From Candidatus Aquidulcis sp. (GTDB taxonomy: Bacteria > Chloroflexota > Anaerolineae > Anaerolineales > UBA4823), in the NCBI GenBank assembly GCA_020723385.1, contig DYIZ01000016.1:1-58903 (forward strand): a DNA stretch of 58,903 nt, written 5' to 3'. The translations under genes were made by a program, and so were the position numbers. Below the pieces are notes generated by a model. The model saw nothing but the letters and a program-made list of their open reading frames with translations. It had not been told where the DNA came from and made no database searches. This document shows, in pieces, positions 7,935 through 16,451 of the stretch. Position 1 is the stretch's first letter. Each line of letters opens with the position of its first letter.

Positions 7935-8500
7935 AGCAGCTCACCTGGCGTTGTTTCCGCCTCGCCATTCCCTCCCGGCGGATTGAGTGGAGGCAGCTCG
8001 GTAAGCGAATTCAACCCGAAATGCTGCAAAAAATCTGGCGTTGTGCTGTACAGAATCGGCCGCCCGGGGCGTTCGGCGCGGCCTACTTCTTGCACTAAGC
8101 CCTTCGAGAGCAGGCTCTTCAGCACGCCATCGCTGTTGACCCCGCGCACCGCGTCGATCCCTGGGCGGGTGACCGGCTGCTGGTAGGCGATGATTGCCAG
8201 CGTTTCCAGCGCAGCGCGGCTCAAGCGGTTGGCGGCCTCCAACCCAAGGAATTTCTCGACCGATTGGGCCATCTCGGGCGCTGTTGTCAACTGCACCCGC
8301 CCGTAGTGACGCTGCAAACGCAGTCCCCGCTGGCTGTACTCGACCTCCAGCGCCGCGAGCCCTTTTTCTACGTCGCTGGCGGGAATATCCATTGCCGAGG
8401 CCAGTTGGGCGGGAGTCACAGAGCCAGGGGCGACGAATAACAGCGCTTCCAGCCGGGCGGTCAGGCTGAGTGAAGGTTGTGGGGTGGTTTGGTCTGACAT
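7925..8500 (-). CDS. scpB: Segregation and condensation protein B
   Basis: The 191-residue product has the two winged-helix domains of ScpB: an N-terminal SLTARLEALLFVAPGSVTPAQLA segment and a second domain with RAALETLAIIAYQQPVTRPGIDAVRGVNSDGVL, the family signature. ScpB pairs with ScpA and the SMC ATPase to compact and segregate the chromosome. scpA is not adjacent here. The start at 8500 is set by the conserved N-terminus; an extension to 8689 would run through the neighbouring gene's promoter and start. The C-terminal tail (about 25 residues, Pro/Gly-rich) is variable and its last codons derive from the heptamer repeat. Confidence 0.95.
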   Translation of the reverse strand: MSDQTTPQPSLSLTARLEALLFVAPGSVTPAQLASAMDIPASDVEKGLAALEVEYSQRGLRLQRHYGRVQLTTAPEMAQSVEKFLGLEAANRLSRAALETLAIIAYQQPVTRPGIDAVRGVNSDGVLKSLLSKGLVQEVGRAERPGRPILYSTTPDFLQHFGLNSLTELPPLNPPGGNGEAETTPGELLKT

Positions 8501-8537
8501 GCTATAATCGGGAAATAAAAAGTCTGGATAGAACAAG

Positions 8538-10130
8538 ATGAGATTATACCACCGCCGTTTTTTGATCATCCTTCTCCTCGGTTGTTTTTTAGCCGGATGC
8601 ACTGCCCCCAAAGTTACCCAGGCATTGATCACAGTCAACATCACCGCGGATGGGAAGACTCTGCCCGTACAGGTCGCTCCGGGCAGCACGGTGCAGCAGG
8701 CGGTCGCGGCAGCCGGAGTGACCCTGGGCGACCTCGACCGCAGTGAGCCGCCGCTCTATATGGCGTTATCCGATGGCGCAGAGGTGCAGGTGATCCGGGT
8801 GATCGAAGAATTCGAGATCGAGCAGGTCATCATCCCCTTCGAGCACCAGGTGCTGCGCATCGAATCTCTGCCCGAAGGCGATACCCGCCTGGCTCAGCCG
8901 GGGGTCAACGGCCTTCAGGAGAACACTTACCGCCGGGTATTGGAAGACGGCATCGAAATCTCCCGCAGCATCGTGAAAACCGTTATCGTCACCGAGCCGG
9001 TGCCCGAAATCATGATGGTGGGCAGCCAGACTCTTTTTGCCCCGATTATCATTCCCGGCCGTCTGGTCTATCTCCTGGCGGGAAACGCCTGGCTGATGGA
9101 AGGCTCCACCGGTAGCCGGAGTCCCATCGTCACCACCGGCGACCTTGACGGGCGCATCTTCTCGCTCTCGCCGGACGGCCAATGGCTGCTCTTCACCCGC
9201 CGCTCCGATGTGGAAGGGCAGATCAATTCTTTGTGGGCGGCCCGTCTGGACGGTGAGTCCGTTTTGATGGTGGATTTGCGGGCGGCCAATGTCGTCCATT
9301 TTGCGGAATGGGCGTCCAATTCGGTCAATATCACTTATTCGACCGTCGAGCCGCGCAGCGCTGCCCCCGGCTGGCAGGCCAACAACGATTTGATGCTGAT
9401 CGGCGTCAGCCAGAGTGGGTTCATCTCTGGCCCGTCAGTGCTGTTGGAGGCCAATTCGGGCGGCATTTATGGCTGGTGGGGGATGAGTTTTGCCGCCTCG
9501 CCCGATGGCGCTTTGACGGTTTACCACCGCCCGGATGGGATTGGTTGGGTAGATACCGATGCCGGTATCCTGGCCTCAATCTTCGACATCGTTCCGCTGC
9601 AAACCGGGAGCGACTGGGCCTGGGCGCCAGGATTATCCTGGGGGCCGGATGGGGAAGTGCTTTACTCGGTAGATCACGTTATCCCGGCGGGCAGCCCGGA
9701 GCCGGAAAAATCTACTCTTTTCGATTTGGTTGCCATCCCCATCGAAGGCGGCGCACCCATTCACATGGTCTCGCAGGTTGGGATGTTCGCCTACCCAACG
9801 CCTTCGCCAATGGAGATTCTGCCCACGGGTGAGACGGCTTACCGGGTGGCCTATCTCCAGGCGATCCTGCCAGCCCAATCCGACACGAGCCGCTACCGGC
9901 TGTCGGTGATGGACCGGGACGGCTCGAACCGCTGGGTGATGTTTCCCTCGGATGGCGCTCCGGGACTGGACCCTCAACGGGTGGTGTGGTCCCCAATGGC
10001 TGTGGGCGACCCGGCGGGTCTGGTGATCGCCGTGCTTTACCAGGGAAATATCTGGCTGGTCAACGCCGACACCGGCGCAGCGCAGCAAATCACCGGCGAC
10101 GGGTTGACGGAACGAGTGGACTGGAAATAA
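8538..10130 (+). CDS. Lipoprotein with ubiquitin-like (DUF348) and G5 domains and a C-terminal beta-propeller
   Basis: The 530-residue protein starts with a lipoprotein signal (LLLGCFLAGC, lipid-modified Cys near 21). Residues about 30-95 (TADGKTLPVQVAPGSTVQQAVAAAG) match the DUF348 fold found in resuscitation-promoting-factor-like proteins. Residues about 95-175 (EIEQVIIPFEHQVLRIESL to KTVIVTEPVPE) match a G5 domain, which binds cell-wall or glycan ligands. Residues about 190-530 contain repeated SPDGQWLLFTRR, SWGPDGEVLY and RVVWSPMA blades of a TolB/PD40 propeller. It is probably anchored outside the membrane. A TATAAT at 8503-8508 is a candidate -10 box, but no good -35 is seen. Function unknown. 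Confidence 0.8.
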   Translation: MRLYHRRFLIILLLGCFLAGCTAPKVTQALITVNITADGKTLPVQVAPGSTVQQAVAAAGVTLGDLDRSEPPLYMALSDGAEVQVIRVIEEFEIEQVIIPFEHQVLRIESLPEGDTRLAQPGVNGLQENTYRRVLEDGIEISRSIVKTVIVTEPVPEIMMVGSQTLFAPIIIPGRLVYLLAGNAWLMEGSTGSRSPIVTTGDLDGRIFSLSPDGQWLLFTRRSDVEGQINSLWAARLDGESVLMVDLRAANVVHFAEWASNSVNITYSTVEPRSAAPGWQANNDLMLIGVSQSGFISGPSVLLEANSGGIYGWWGMSFAASPDGALTVYHRPDGIGWVDTDAGILASIFDIVPLQTGSDWAWAPGLSWGPDGEVLYSVDHVIPAGSPEPEKSTLFDLVAIPIEGGAPIHMVSQVGMFAYPTPSPMEILPTGETAYRVAYLQAILPAQSDTSRYRLSVMDRDGSNRWVMFPSDGAPGLDPQRVVWSPMAVGDPAGLVIAVLYQGNIWLVNADTGAAQQITGDGLTERVDWK

Positions 10131-10131
10131 C

Positions 10132-10195
10132 AGTGATCAGTTATCAGTTATCAGTACACTGATCACTGGTTACTGATCACTGACCACTGATCACT
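10132..10195. repeat. Low-complexity TGATCAGT/TTATCAGT repeat
   Basis: Units of TTATCAGT and CTGATCACTG alternate and form inverted pairs for about 64 bp between two co-directional genes. No protein-coding signal. Confidence 0.85.
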
Positions 10196-10212
10196 ATCTT
10201 TCGGAGGTATTC

Positions 10213-11172
10213 ATGCGTATTTTGATAACCGGCGCGGCCGGTTTCCTCGGCTCTCACCTGTGCGACCGGCTGATTGCCGATGGCCACGAGGTGGTTGGGA
10301 TGGACAATTTCATTACCGGCAGCCCGGATAACCTGGCGCACCTGGCGGGAAACTCGCATTTCGAGTTCATTCGCCATGATGTGTCCAATTTCATATTCGT
10401 GCCAGGCAGGGTGGAGGCGGTGATGCACTTCGCCTCGCCGGCCAGCCCGAACCCGGCCTCGCCGTTTGGGTACGTCAACCTGCCGATCCAGACGATGAAG
10501 GCTGGCGCGCTGGGCACGCACAACACCCTGGGCGTGGCGCGGGCGCACGGGGCGCGTTTCCTGCTGGCCTCGACCAGCGAAATCTACGGCGATCCGCTGG
10601 TTCACCCGCAGACCGAGGATTACTGGGGGCACGTGGACCCCATTGGGGTGCGGTCGGTTTACGATGAAGCCAAGCGCTTTGCCGAAGCGCTGACCATGGC
10701 GTATCATCGCTTTCATGGGATTGACACACGCATCGTGCGAATTTTCAACACTTATGGCCCCCGAATGAGGCTCGATGATGGCCGGGTGGTGCCGAATCTG
10801 TTGCAGCAAGCCTTACGCGGCGAACCGCTCACCGTTTACGGCGATGGGATGCAGACCCGCAGCTTTTGCTTTGTGAGTGATCTTGTGGATGGCATTGTGC
10901 GGCTGCTGCTTTCCGATGAGCATGAGCCGGTCAATATTGGCAATCCCACTGAGACCAGCATCCTCGAGTTTGCCGAGACGATCAACCGGTTGTTGAGCAG
11001 CCCCGCCGGGGTTGTTTTCCAGCCCGAAAATCGTCTGGGGAGCGACCCCCAGCGCCGCCGCCCCGATATTTCCCGCGCCCGCCAGAGTCTCGGTTGGCAG
11101 CCGCGCGTTGATCTGGAAAAGGGCTTGCTGGAAACCATCGCGTATTTTCGGCAGAAGCTGGGCGTCAATTAA
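10213..11172 (+). CDS. UDP-glucuronate decarboxylase-like SDR (UXS type)
   Basis: The 319-residue extended SDR has the NAD-binding GAAGFLGSH at the N-terminus, the catalytic [19 protein letters not shown] block, and a YDEAKR (YxxxK) pair. This combination is specific for UDP-glucuronic acid decarboxylase, which makes UDP-xylose for surface polysaccharide. It could also be a related dTDP- or UDP-sugar epimerase. A GGAGG site lies 7 bp before the ATG. It is followed after 3 bp by a GtrA-family gene, so the two are likely cotranscribed and act in cell-surface glycan assembly. Confidence 0.88.
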   Translation: MRILITGAAGFLGSHLCDRLIADGHEVVGMDNFITGSPDNLAHLAGNSHFEFIRHDVSNFIFVPGRVEAVMHFASPASPNPASPFGYVNLPIQTMKAGALGTHNTLGVARAHGARFLLASTSEIYGDPLVHPQTEDYWGHVDPIGVRSVYDEAKRFAEALTMAYHRFHGIDTRIVRIFNTYGPRMRLDDGRVVPNLLQQALRGEPLTVYGDGMQTRSFCFVSDLVDGIVRLLLSDEHEPVNIGNPTETSILEFAETINRLLSSPAGVVFQPENRLGSDPQRRRPDISRARQSLGWQPRVDLEKGLLETIAYFRQKLGVN

Positions 11173-11175
11173 ATT

Positions 11176-11643
11176 ATGGCAGCTAATCTGACTTCAATCG
11201 TGACTGATCCTCGCGAGCGTACCCGTTTCCTGAAATTTGCGGTAGTCGGTGCGATCGGCGCAGTGATAGATTTCGGTGTGGCGAATTTCCTGGTTTACGC
11301 GTTTCACGCGCCGCTTGTCCTGGCTGGTACGGTGTCTTTTCTCGCTGCTATTTGCAGTAATTTCTTATGGAACCGTTATTGGACGTACCCTGATTCGCGC
11401 TCCAAACCCGTATGGCGGCAGTTGGCGCAATTCACGATCATCAATGTCATCGGGCTGGGTATTCGCATCCCGACTTTGCGTTTCCTCGAGCCAGTGCTGA
11501 AACGGTTGTTTACCGCGCTGGCCTTGCCCGTTTTTTCACCAGACTTTCTCGGTAAAAATATCACCCTTGCCGTCGCAGTTGTACTTGTGATGTTCTGGAA
11601 TTTCTTTGTCAACCGATATTGGACGTATAATGATGTCAGCTAA
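11176..11643 (+). CDS. GtrA-family membrane protein
   Basis: A 155-residue protein with four hydrophobic segments and the family hallmarks FAVVGAIGAVIDFGVANFLV, FLAAICSNFLWNRYWTY and a repeated NFFVNRYWTY at the C-terminus. GtrA proteins are thought to help move undecaprenyl-phosphate-linked sugars across the membrane. It begins 3 bp after the UXS-like gene and 14 bp before the GGDEF gene. Confidence 0.9.
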   Translation: MAANLTSIVTDPRERTRFLKFAVVGAIGAVIDFGVANFLVYAFHAPLVLAGTVSFLAAICSNFLWNRYWTYPDSRSKPVWRQLAQFTIINVIGLGIRIPTLRFLEPVLKRLFTALALPVFSPDFLGKNITLAVAVVLVMFWNFFVNRYWTYNDVS

Positions 11644-11657
11644 ACGATAGCCCGGTT

Positions 11658-12557
11658 ATGATCAAACGTCAATTATTCCGCAGCCAATCGAAGCCGTTCA
11701 TTTTCGCCGTAGGTTTGCTCCTGGTGCTGCTGCTGGGTGTATTCGATGCCATCATCGGCTCGGATATGTCCACGACCGTCTTTTACTTGGCGCCCATTGT
11801 CATCGTGGCCTGGTTCGCTGGTAGACCGGCTGGGATTGTTATAGCAATCGCCAGTATGTTGGTTGCGATTGGCGGCGACTGGCTGACCGGCGCTCAGTAT
11901 CGGTTTTGGTTCATTCCTGTGTGGAATATTGGCTCCCGGCTGTGTATTCATTTGCTGATCATTTATTTCGTGGCCTTGTTGAGGGCCCGGCTTGCAGAAG
12001 TAGAATCCCTGGCTCGCACGGATCCGCTCACCCGGCTTGCCAATCGCCGTCACTTCTTCGAGCTGGCCGATTTTGAATTGAACAAAGCCAGCCGTTACAT
12101 GCACCCGTTGACGGTAGCTTACTTCGATCTGGACAATTTCAAAACGATCAACGACCATTTTGGTCACCATGTGGGTGACCTTCTGCTCCAGGAGGTGGCC
12201 GATACGCTGCGCGGCAACCTGCGTAAAACCGACCTGGTTGCCCGCCTGGGCGGCGACGAGTTTGTCGTGCTGCTGCCCGAAACCGCCCCGGAGGCCGCCG
12301 TCGAGGTGATCGAGCGGCTGCGCGTCCGCCTGAACGCAGCGATGCAATCCCGGCAATGGCCGGTTACCTTCAGCATTGGGATGCTGACGTTTTTTACTTT
12401 GCCGATCACCGTGGACGAAATGCTCAACCAGGTTGATCATCTTATGTATACGGTCAAAACCAGCAGCAAGGATGCACTTCTGCATCGAGTCGTTGGCGAA
12501 TTTCCGGCTCAAAATCTGAATCTGGTTGAGATGACCGCCACACCAGGAGGAAATTGA
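11658..12557 (+). CDS. Membrane-bound diguanylate cyclase (GGDEF)
   Basis: The 299-residue protein has three or four N-terminal transmembrane helices (residues about 12-110), then a GGDEF domain from about 120. The A-site RLGGDEFVVLLPE is intact, and an inhibitory I-site RKTD precedes it by five residues, so both c-di-GMP synthesis and product feedback are expected. DPLTRLANRR marks the domain start. The membrane part has no recognised ligand motif. Its stop overlaps the start of the next gene (TGATG), implying translational coupling. Confidence 0.92.
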   Translation: MIKRQLFRSQSKPFIFAVGLLLVLLLGVFDAIIGSDMSTTVFYLAPIVIVAWFAGRPAGIVIAIASMLVAIGGDWLTGAQYRFWFIPVWNIGSRLCIHLLIIYFVALLRARLAEVESLARTDPLTRLANRRHFFELADFELNKASRYMHPLTVAYFDLDNFKTINDHFGHHVGDLLLQEVADTLRGNLRKTDLVARLGGDEFVVLLPETAPEAAVEVIERLRVRLNAAMQSRQWPVTFSIGMLTFFTLPITVDEMLNQVDHLMYTVKTSSKDALLHRVVGEFPAQNLNLVEMTATPGGN

Positions 12558-12937
12558 TGAATACATCCACAAGCCGTTTAGTGCCAGTCTACACCACACG
12601 CGGCGACCTGGGCGCTTACCTGCTTTACCCTTACTTATACAGCCGCCAGGGGGAGTGGATTGGCTGGGTGACACCCGACCGGTGGGTTTACTCCGTTCAC
12701 GGCCATTACGTGGGCTGGTTGAGCGACGATCCGCGTGTTTTACGCCGCCAATCCGACAGCTTCGGGCGTCCCCGCCGGGACCCGCCGGCCTTGCCCGTTT
12801 CGATCCGCCCCCCGGCGACCGCTCCCCTGGCCCCGCTGATGCCCGAGCTGGCGCACGGGATCGTGGATGTGTTGCAGGACGACCCAGATCTACTGCCTCC
12901 GGTGGATTTCGGCGACCTGCGGGAGGATATGGATTAG
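12557..12937 (+). CDS. Small protein with repeated beta-strand units, unknown function
   Basis: A 126-residue protein. Residues about 15-62 hold successive aromatic G-x-Y/W strands (LYSRQGEWIGWVT, WVYSVHGHYVGWLSDD), a pattern resembling the '4-fold beta flower' domain. The second half is Pro/Arg rich and then acidic, probably disordered. It starts at 12557 with an AGGAGG site and overlaps the diguanylate cyclase stop by one base. It is followed after 2 bp by a thioesterase. No signal peptide. Function is not recognised. Confidence 0.75.
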   Translation: MNTSTSRLVPVYTTRGDLGAYLLYPYLYSRQGEWIGWVTPDRWVYSVHGHYVGWLSDDPRVLRRQSDSFGRPRRDPPALPVSIRPPATAPLAPLMPELAHGIVDVLQDDPDLLPPVDFGDLREDMD

Positions 12938-12939
12938 CC

Positions 12940-13416
12940 ATGAGCGACGCGAAACCCGGCAAAACTGTCAACGCCTCGCGGGTTACTCTTTCCCAATTGA
13001 TGCAGCCTGAGCACGCCAACACGCATGGCAATGTCCACGGCGGCTGGATCATGAAGCTGATTGATGAAGCCGGCGCGCTGGCATGTATGCGCCACGCCCA
13101 GCAGCGCGTCGTCACCGTTGCCGTTGATACGATCACCTTTCGCCATCCGATCCGGATTGGCGACCTGGTCATCATCACTGCGGAAGTCAGCTTTGTGGGG
13201 CGCACTTCGATGGAAGTCGAAGTGCGCGTCGAGGCGGAGAACCCAATCACCGGCGAGTGTTCCGAGACTAACGCTGCTTACCTGGTCTATGTGGCCTTGG
13301 ATCATAATGGCCGTCCCATACCGGTGCCGCCGCTCATCCCCGAAACCGATGCTGAGCGCCAGCGCATGGAAAGCGGCCGCGCCCGCCAGGGAAACCGCCT
13401 GGCGCGGGAGCGGTAA
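12940..13416 (+). CDS. Acyl-CoA thioesterase, hotdog fold
   Basis: The 158-residue protein matches the YciA/BACH acyl-CoA thioester hydrolase family: MQPEHANTHGNVHGGWIMKLIDEAGALACMRHA at residues about 22-55 carries the conserved N-x-x-G-x-x-H-G-G region with the catalytic Asp/Glu, and VTVAVDTITFRHPIRIGDLV and GRTSMEVEVRVEAEN follow. It hydrolyses acyl-CoA to acid and CoA in the cytoplasm. It starts 2 bp after the small protein, so the GGDEF, small protein and thioesterase genes are probably one transcript. Confidence 0.92.
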   Translation: MSDAKPGKTVNASRVTLSQLMQPEHANTHGNVHGGWIMKLIDEAGALACMRHAQQRVVTVAVDTITFRHPIRIGDLVIITAEVSFVGRTSMEVEVRVEAENPITGECSETNAAYLVYVALDHNGRPIPVPPLIPETDAERQRMESGRARQGNRLARER

Positions 13417-13435
13417 GCCGGATTGCCAATCCGAC
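13417..13435. repeat. Palindromic repeat, copy 2 (CGGATTGCCAATC core)
   Basis: Contains the 13-mer core found at 1700-1720 and 32953-32973, immediately after the thioesterase stop. Confidence 0.75.
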
Positions 13436-13453
13436 CCCACTGCACCGTCGGAT

Positions 13454-13595
13454 CAGGATTTTCTTAAAGTCGCGAGTATCTCTTACCATCCCGTCATTGC
13501 GAGCGTTTTTTGCGAAGCAATCCCGTTCTTGCCAGGAGATTGCTTCGGCAAAGTACGCCTCGCAATGACGCCCCATAGATTTTAAAAAATTCCTG
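13454..13595. mobile_element. MITE-like element, copy 1 (142 bp)
   Basis: Same length as the element at 34474-34615, with 4 differences over 142 bp. Ends are inverted repeats starting CAGG and ending CCTG. Inside is a nested palindrome with CGTCATTGCGAG and CTCGCAATGACG arms. Flanking sequence shows near-matching CCGTCGGAT and CCGTCGAAT, a possible target duplication one base away from the right end. No coding capacity. Confidence 0.8.
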
Positions 13596-13698
13596 CCCGT
13601 CGAATATGCTGCTCTTTCACAGTAACTCCCAATAAGCCTGATCTTTCGGATTTTTCTTCTGAGCCGTGATGTGCTAAAATACTGGTGGTAGTGTTCTC

Positions 13699-14874
13699 AT
13701 GACTGAAACCCAAAAATCTTCCATCCCGTCGCAACCTCCAATTGCCGAGCCGCCTCCGTCGGTGCGTTCCTTGCGTGAGTTGATCGAGACCGTCTCTGGT
13801 CGCGGGATGCGCACGCCCTCCGGCGGTGAAGATGCCGGGCTGGCGGAAACCCTGCCGTTCCCGTTCCTGGCCATCGTCGGGCAGGCCGAGATGAAGCTGG
13901 CCCTGATGCTGGCGCTCATCAACCCGTCGGTCAGCGGCGTGCTGCTGATTGGCCCGCGCGGCACCGGAAAAACTACGGCTGTACGCAGCCTGGTGGATTT
14001 ACTGCCACAGGTGCCGCGCAGCTTATGCCATTACGGCTGCATGCCCGAAGACGTCGAAATCGGCGGTATCGACGCGGTCTGCCCCGACTGCGCCCGCAAG
14101 TACGCCATGGGCGAGCCGCTGGCTGTAATGGACTGCGTTCGGCTGGTGGAGCTGCCCCTCAACGCCCGGTTGGATGACGTGGTGGGCGGGATTGACGAGC
14201 GCGCCGCCGTCCACGAGCGCCTTCGTCTGCGGCGCGGCATCCTGGCCCAGGCTGACCGCAATCTGCTCTATGTGGATGAGGTCAACCTGCTGCCCGACGA
14301 AATCGTAGATGCGATTCTCGATGCCTCCGCCCAGGGCAGTTACACCGTCCGGCGCGGGCCGGTCTCGGCGACTTATCGCGCGCGCTTCGTCTTTGTCGGC
14401 TCGATGAATCCCGAGGAGGGCCGCCTGCGCCCGCAAATCATGGATCGCTTTGGGCTGCGGGTGGTGGTGCACGGCCTGGAAAAACCCGCGGAGCGATTGG
14501 AAGCCTATCGCCGGGTGCAGGCCTATCTCTCACATCCCCGCCAGGTGGACCGCCAATACGCAGATGAGACTGCTATCGCCCAGGCCGAAATTCAAGCCGC
14601 CCGCGACAGCCTGCCGCACGTTCACCTGCCAGATGACATTGCTCACCTGGGACTGGCGATGGTCAATCAGTTGAAGATCGATTCTCTGAGGGCTGAGATC
14701 ACGCTCTTCGAGGCGGCACGCGCTTACGCCGCAGCCGATGGCCGTTTGTCAGTTTCTGAAGACGATCTGCATGAGGTTGCCCCGATGGCATTGCGGATGC
14801 GCCGCTCGATTTTTATGCAGGAATACTTCGCCGCTCAGAACACTGAAGAAAAAGAGCTGCTGGATTTGCTGTAG
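13699..14874 (+). CDS. Magnesium chelatase subunit I-like AAA+ ATPase
   Basis: The 391-residue protein has Walker A GPRGTGKTT (about residue 80), a Cys-containing insert (CHYGC and CPDCARKY), Walker B LLYVDEVNLLPDE, and sensor/arginine-finger segments GSMNPEEGRLRPQIMDRFGLRV. These are the marks of BchI/ChlI. In pigment-making cells it forms a ring with BchD and BchH to insert Mg into protoporphyrin. No bchD or bchH is near and nothing else here suggests photosynthesis, so it may serve as a MoxR-like or other metal-chelatase/remodelling ATPase. The 60-residue N-terminus is Pro/Ser rich. The preceding 280 bp are non-coding and carry a MITE-like repeat. Confidence 0.85.
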   Translation: MTETQKSSIPSQPPIAEPPPSVRSLRELIETVSGRGMRTPSGGEDAGLAETLPFPFLAIVGQAEMKLALMLALINPSVSGVLLIGPRGTGKTTAVRSLVDLLPQVPRSLCHYGCMPEDVEIGGIDAVCPDCARKYAMGEPLAVMDCVRLVELPLNARLDDVVGGIDERAAVHERLRLRRGILAQADRNLLYVDEVNLLPDEIVDAILDASAQGSYTVRRGPVSATYRARFVFVGSMNPEEGRLRPQIMDRFGLRVVVHGLEKPAERLEAYRRVQAYLSHPRQVDRQYADETAIAQAEIQAARDSLPHVHLPDDIAHLGLAMVNQLKIDSLRAEITLFEAARAYAAADGRLSVSEDDLHEVAPMALRMRRSIFMQEYFAAQNTEEKELLDLL

Positions 14875-14881
14875 AATCCCC

Positions 14882-14952
14882 CTTCGACTGCCCTCAGGGC
14901 GCTTTTACAGGCGGTTTGAATGCGGTCACAGGCGGTCTGAGCGCAGTCGAAG
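14882..14952. repeat. Inverted repeat CTTCGACTG...CAGTCGAAG
   Basis: CTTCGACTGCCCTCAG at 14882 pairs with CTGAGCGCAGTCGAAG ending at 14952. Between the arms lies a CAGGCGGT direct repeat. It separates the AAA+ gene from the TPR gene. Confidence 0.65.
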
Positions 14953-14995
14953 ACCAATTATTGGTTGTGATATCGAACATTTGGAGTGACTCGTT

Positions 14996-15394
14996 ATGCC
15001 CCTCTTCAAAACGAAAGAAATCGCCCACGTAAAATCCATCCCTGTAGATCCCGAAGGAATGCCCTCCCCGGAAACGGCGGAAGATTTCGTCAGGCGCGGC
15101 ATGGCCTTTTACGCTCGTAAGCGTTACGACCGCGCCGAAGACGATCTGCGGCAAGCCGTATCGCTCGATCCCAAGTTGGTGGATGCTCATTACGCCCTGG
15201 GTATGACCCTCAAAGCCGCAAAGAAGCCCGAAGCGGCCGCGCTAGCCTTTCAGGAAGTCATCCGGCTGATCAATAATGGCGCAATCCGTACCCAGACGAC
15301 CGCGGAAATGCTGCGCCGCCTGGCGCTGGGGCATGTCAATCAAATCCAAACCGGCGACTGGAATCTGGAGAAAGAAATTTGGCATCACGTTTAA
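14996..15394 (+). CDS. Tetratricopeptide repeat protein
   Basis: A 132-residue soluble protein. Residues about 28-90 contain two TPR units (AEDFVRRGMAFYARKRYDRAEDDLRQAVSLDP and VDAHYALGMTLKAAKKPEAAALAFQEVIRL), and a third weaker helix pair follows. TPRs mediate protein contacts; no catalytic motif. The 3' end overlaps the next gene by 16 bp, so coupling with the URO-D-like protein is likely. Confidence 0.85.
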   Translation: MPLFKTKEIAHVKSIPVDPEGMPSPETAEDFVRRGMAFYARKRYDRAEDDLRQAVSLDPKLVDAHYALGMTLKAAKKPEAAALAFQEVIRLINNGAIRTQTTAEMLRRLALGHVNQIQTGDWNLEKEIWHHV

Positions 15395-16374
15395 CGCACC
15401 GACAGCGATTGGAGGCCTGTGTCAGCGGGGGGGCGTTGGATCGTCCCCCCGTGGCGCTGTGGCGGCATTTCCCGGTTGACGATCAATCCCCGGAGGATTT
15501 AGCAGCGGCGGCGCTCGATTTCCAGCGGGTTTACGATTTCGACCTGGTCAAGGTGACGCCTGCGTCATCGTTTTGCCTGAAAGACTGGGGCGTGGACGAT
15601 GAATGGCGCGGCGCCACCGAGGGGACGCGCGATTACACCCAGCGGGCGATCTTTGCCCCCGAGGATTGGGCGCGGCTCCCGGCGCTCGACCCCGCCTCAG
15701 GCCATCTCGGCAGTCAGTTAGACTGCCTGCGCCGGCTGGCGGGCGAGCTCGGCCCCGAGACTCCCATTATCCAGACCGTATTCAGCCCACTCTCGCAAGC
15801 CAAAAATCTCATCGGACGCGATGATCTGTTGGTACACATGCGCCGCCATCCCGATGCGGTCCACGCCGGGCTGAAGATCATCGCCGAGACTACCCGGCGT
15901 TTCATCGAGGCCGCCCGGCAAACCGGGATTGCTGGCGTGTTCTACGCGGTGCAGCACGCCCAGCATGGACTGCTTTCCGAAGCGGAATACAAGGTTTTCG
16001 GCAAACCCTACGATCTGGAAGTGCTTTCCCCGGCGCGTGACTTGTGGTTGAACCTGCTGCATCTGCACGGCGAGAACGTCATGTTCGAGTTGTTTGCCGA
16101 TTACCCGGTCAGCGTCATCAACTGGCACGACCGCGATACCCGCCCAACCTTGCATGAAGCGCAGCAAATGTTTGGCGGTGTGGTATGCGGCGGATTGCAG
16201 CGCGAACGCACGATGGTGCTGGGCACACCCGCCTCAGTCACAGCCGAAGCGCTCGACGCTATCCAATCTACCCACGGGCAGCGGTTCATCCTCGGCACAG
16301 GCTGCGTTTTACCAACCATCGCCCCCCGCGCCAATATTCTCGCCGCGCGCCGCAGCGTAGAAATAAATCAATAA
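15379..16374 (+). CDS. Uroporphyrinogen decarboxylase-like (URO-D/CmuA/MtaA superfamily) protein
   Basis: The 331-residue protein has the URO-D TIM-barrel pattern: LTHRQRLEACVSGGALDRPPVALWRHFP at the N-terminus (the DRPP/RP substrate-loop region), FDLVKVTPASSFCLKDWG, and a C-terminal GTPASVTAEALDAI and FILGTGCVLPTIAPRAN. The superfamily includes haem-pathway decarboxylases and corrinoid methyltransferases such as MtaA and CmuA. The rest of a haem operon is absent, and the Cys in TGCVLP is seen in the methyltransferase branch, so that alternative is open. The start is a TTG with GGAG upstream, inside the TPR gene. Confidence 0.82.
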   Translation: MASRLTHRQRLEACVSGGALDRPPVALWRHFPVDDQSPEDLAAAALDFQRVYDFDLVKVTPASSFCLKDWGVDDEWRGATEGTRDYTQRAIFAPEDWARLPALDPASGHLGSQLDCLRRLAGELGPETPIIQTVFSPLSQAKNLIGRDDLLVHMRRHPDAVHAGLKIIAETTRRFIEAARQTGIAGVFYAVQHAQHGLLSEAEYKVFGKPYDLEVLSPARDLWLNLLHLHGENVMFELFADYPVSVINWHDRDTRPTLHEAQQMFGGVVCGGLQRERTMVLGTPASVTAEALDAIQSTHGQRFILGTGCVLPTIAPRANILAARRSVEINQ

Positions 16375-16451
16375 CCGCCGTCAGGCAGCCCACGCCGATC
16401 CATATTTCCCTGTATTATGCCCCCATCCCTTTTCCCCTATCCCCTGTCTTT

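Noticed and set aside
11673-13250. Long minus-strand open frame across the GGDEF and neighbouring genes
   Set aside because: Antisense to several confident genes, with no coherent domain; a GC-bias shadow.
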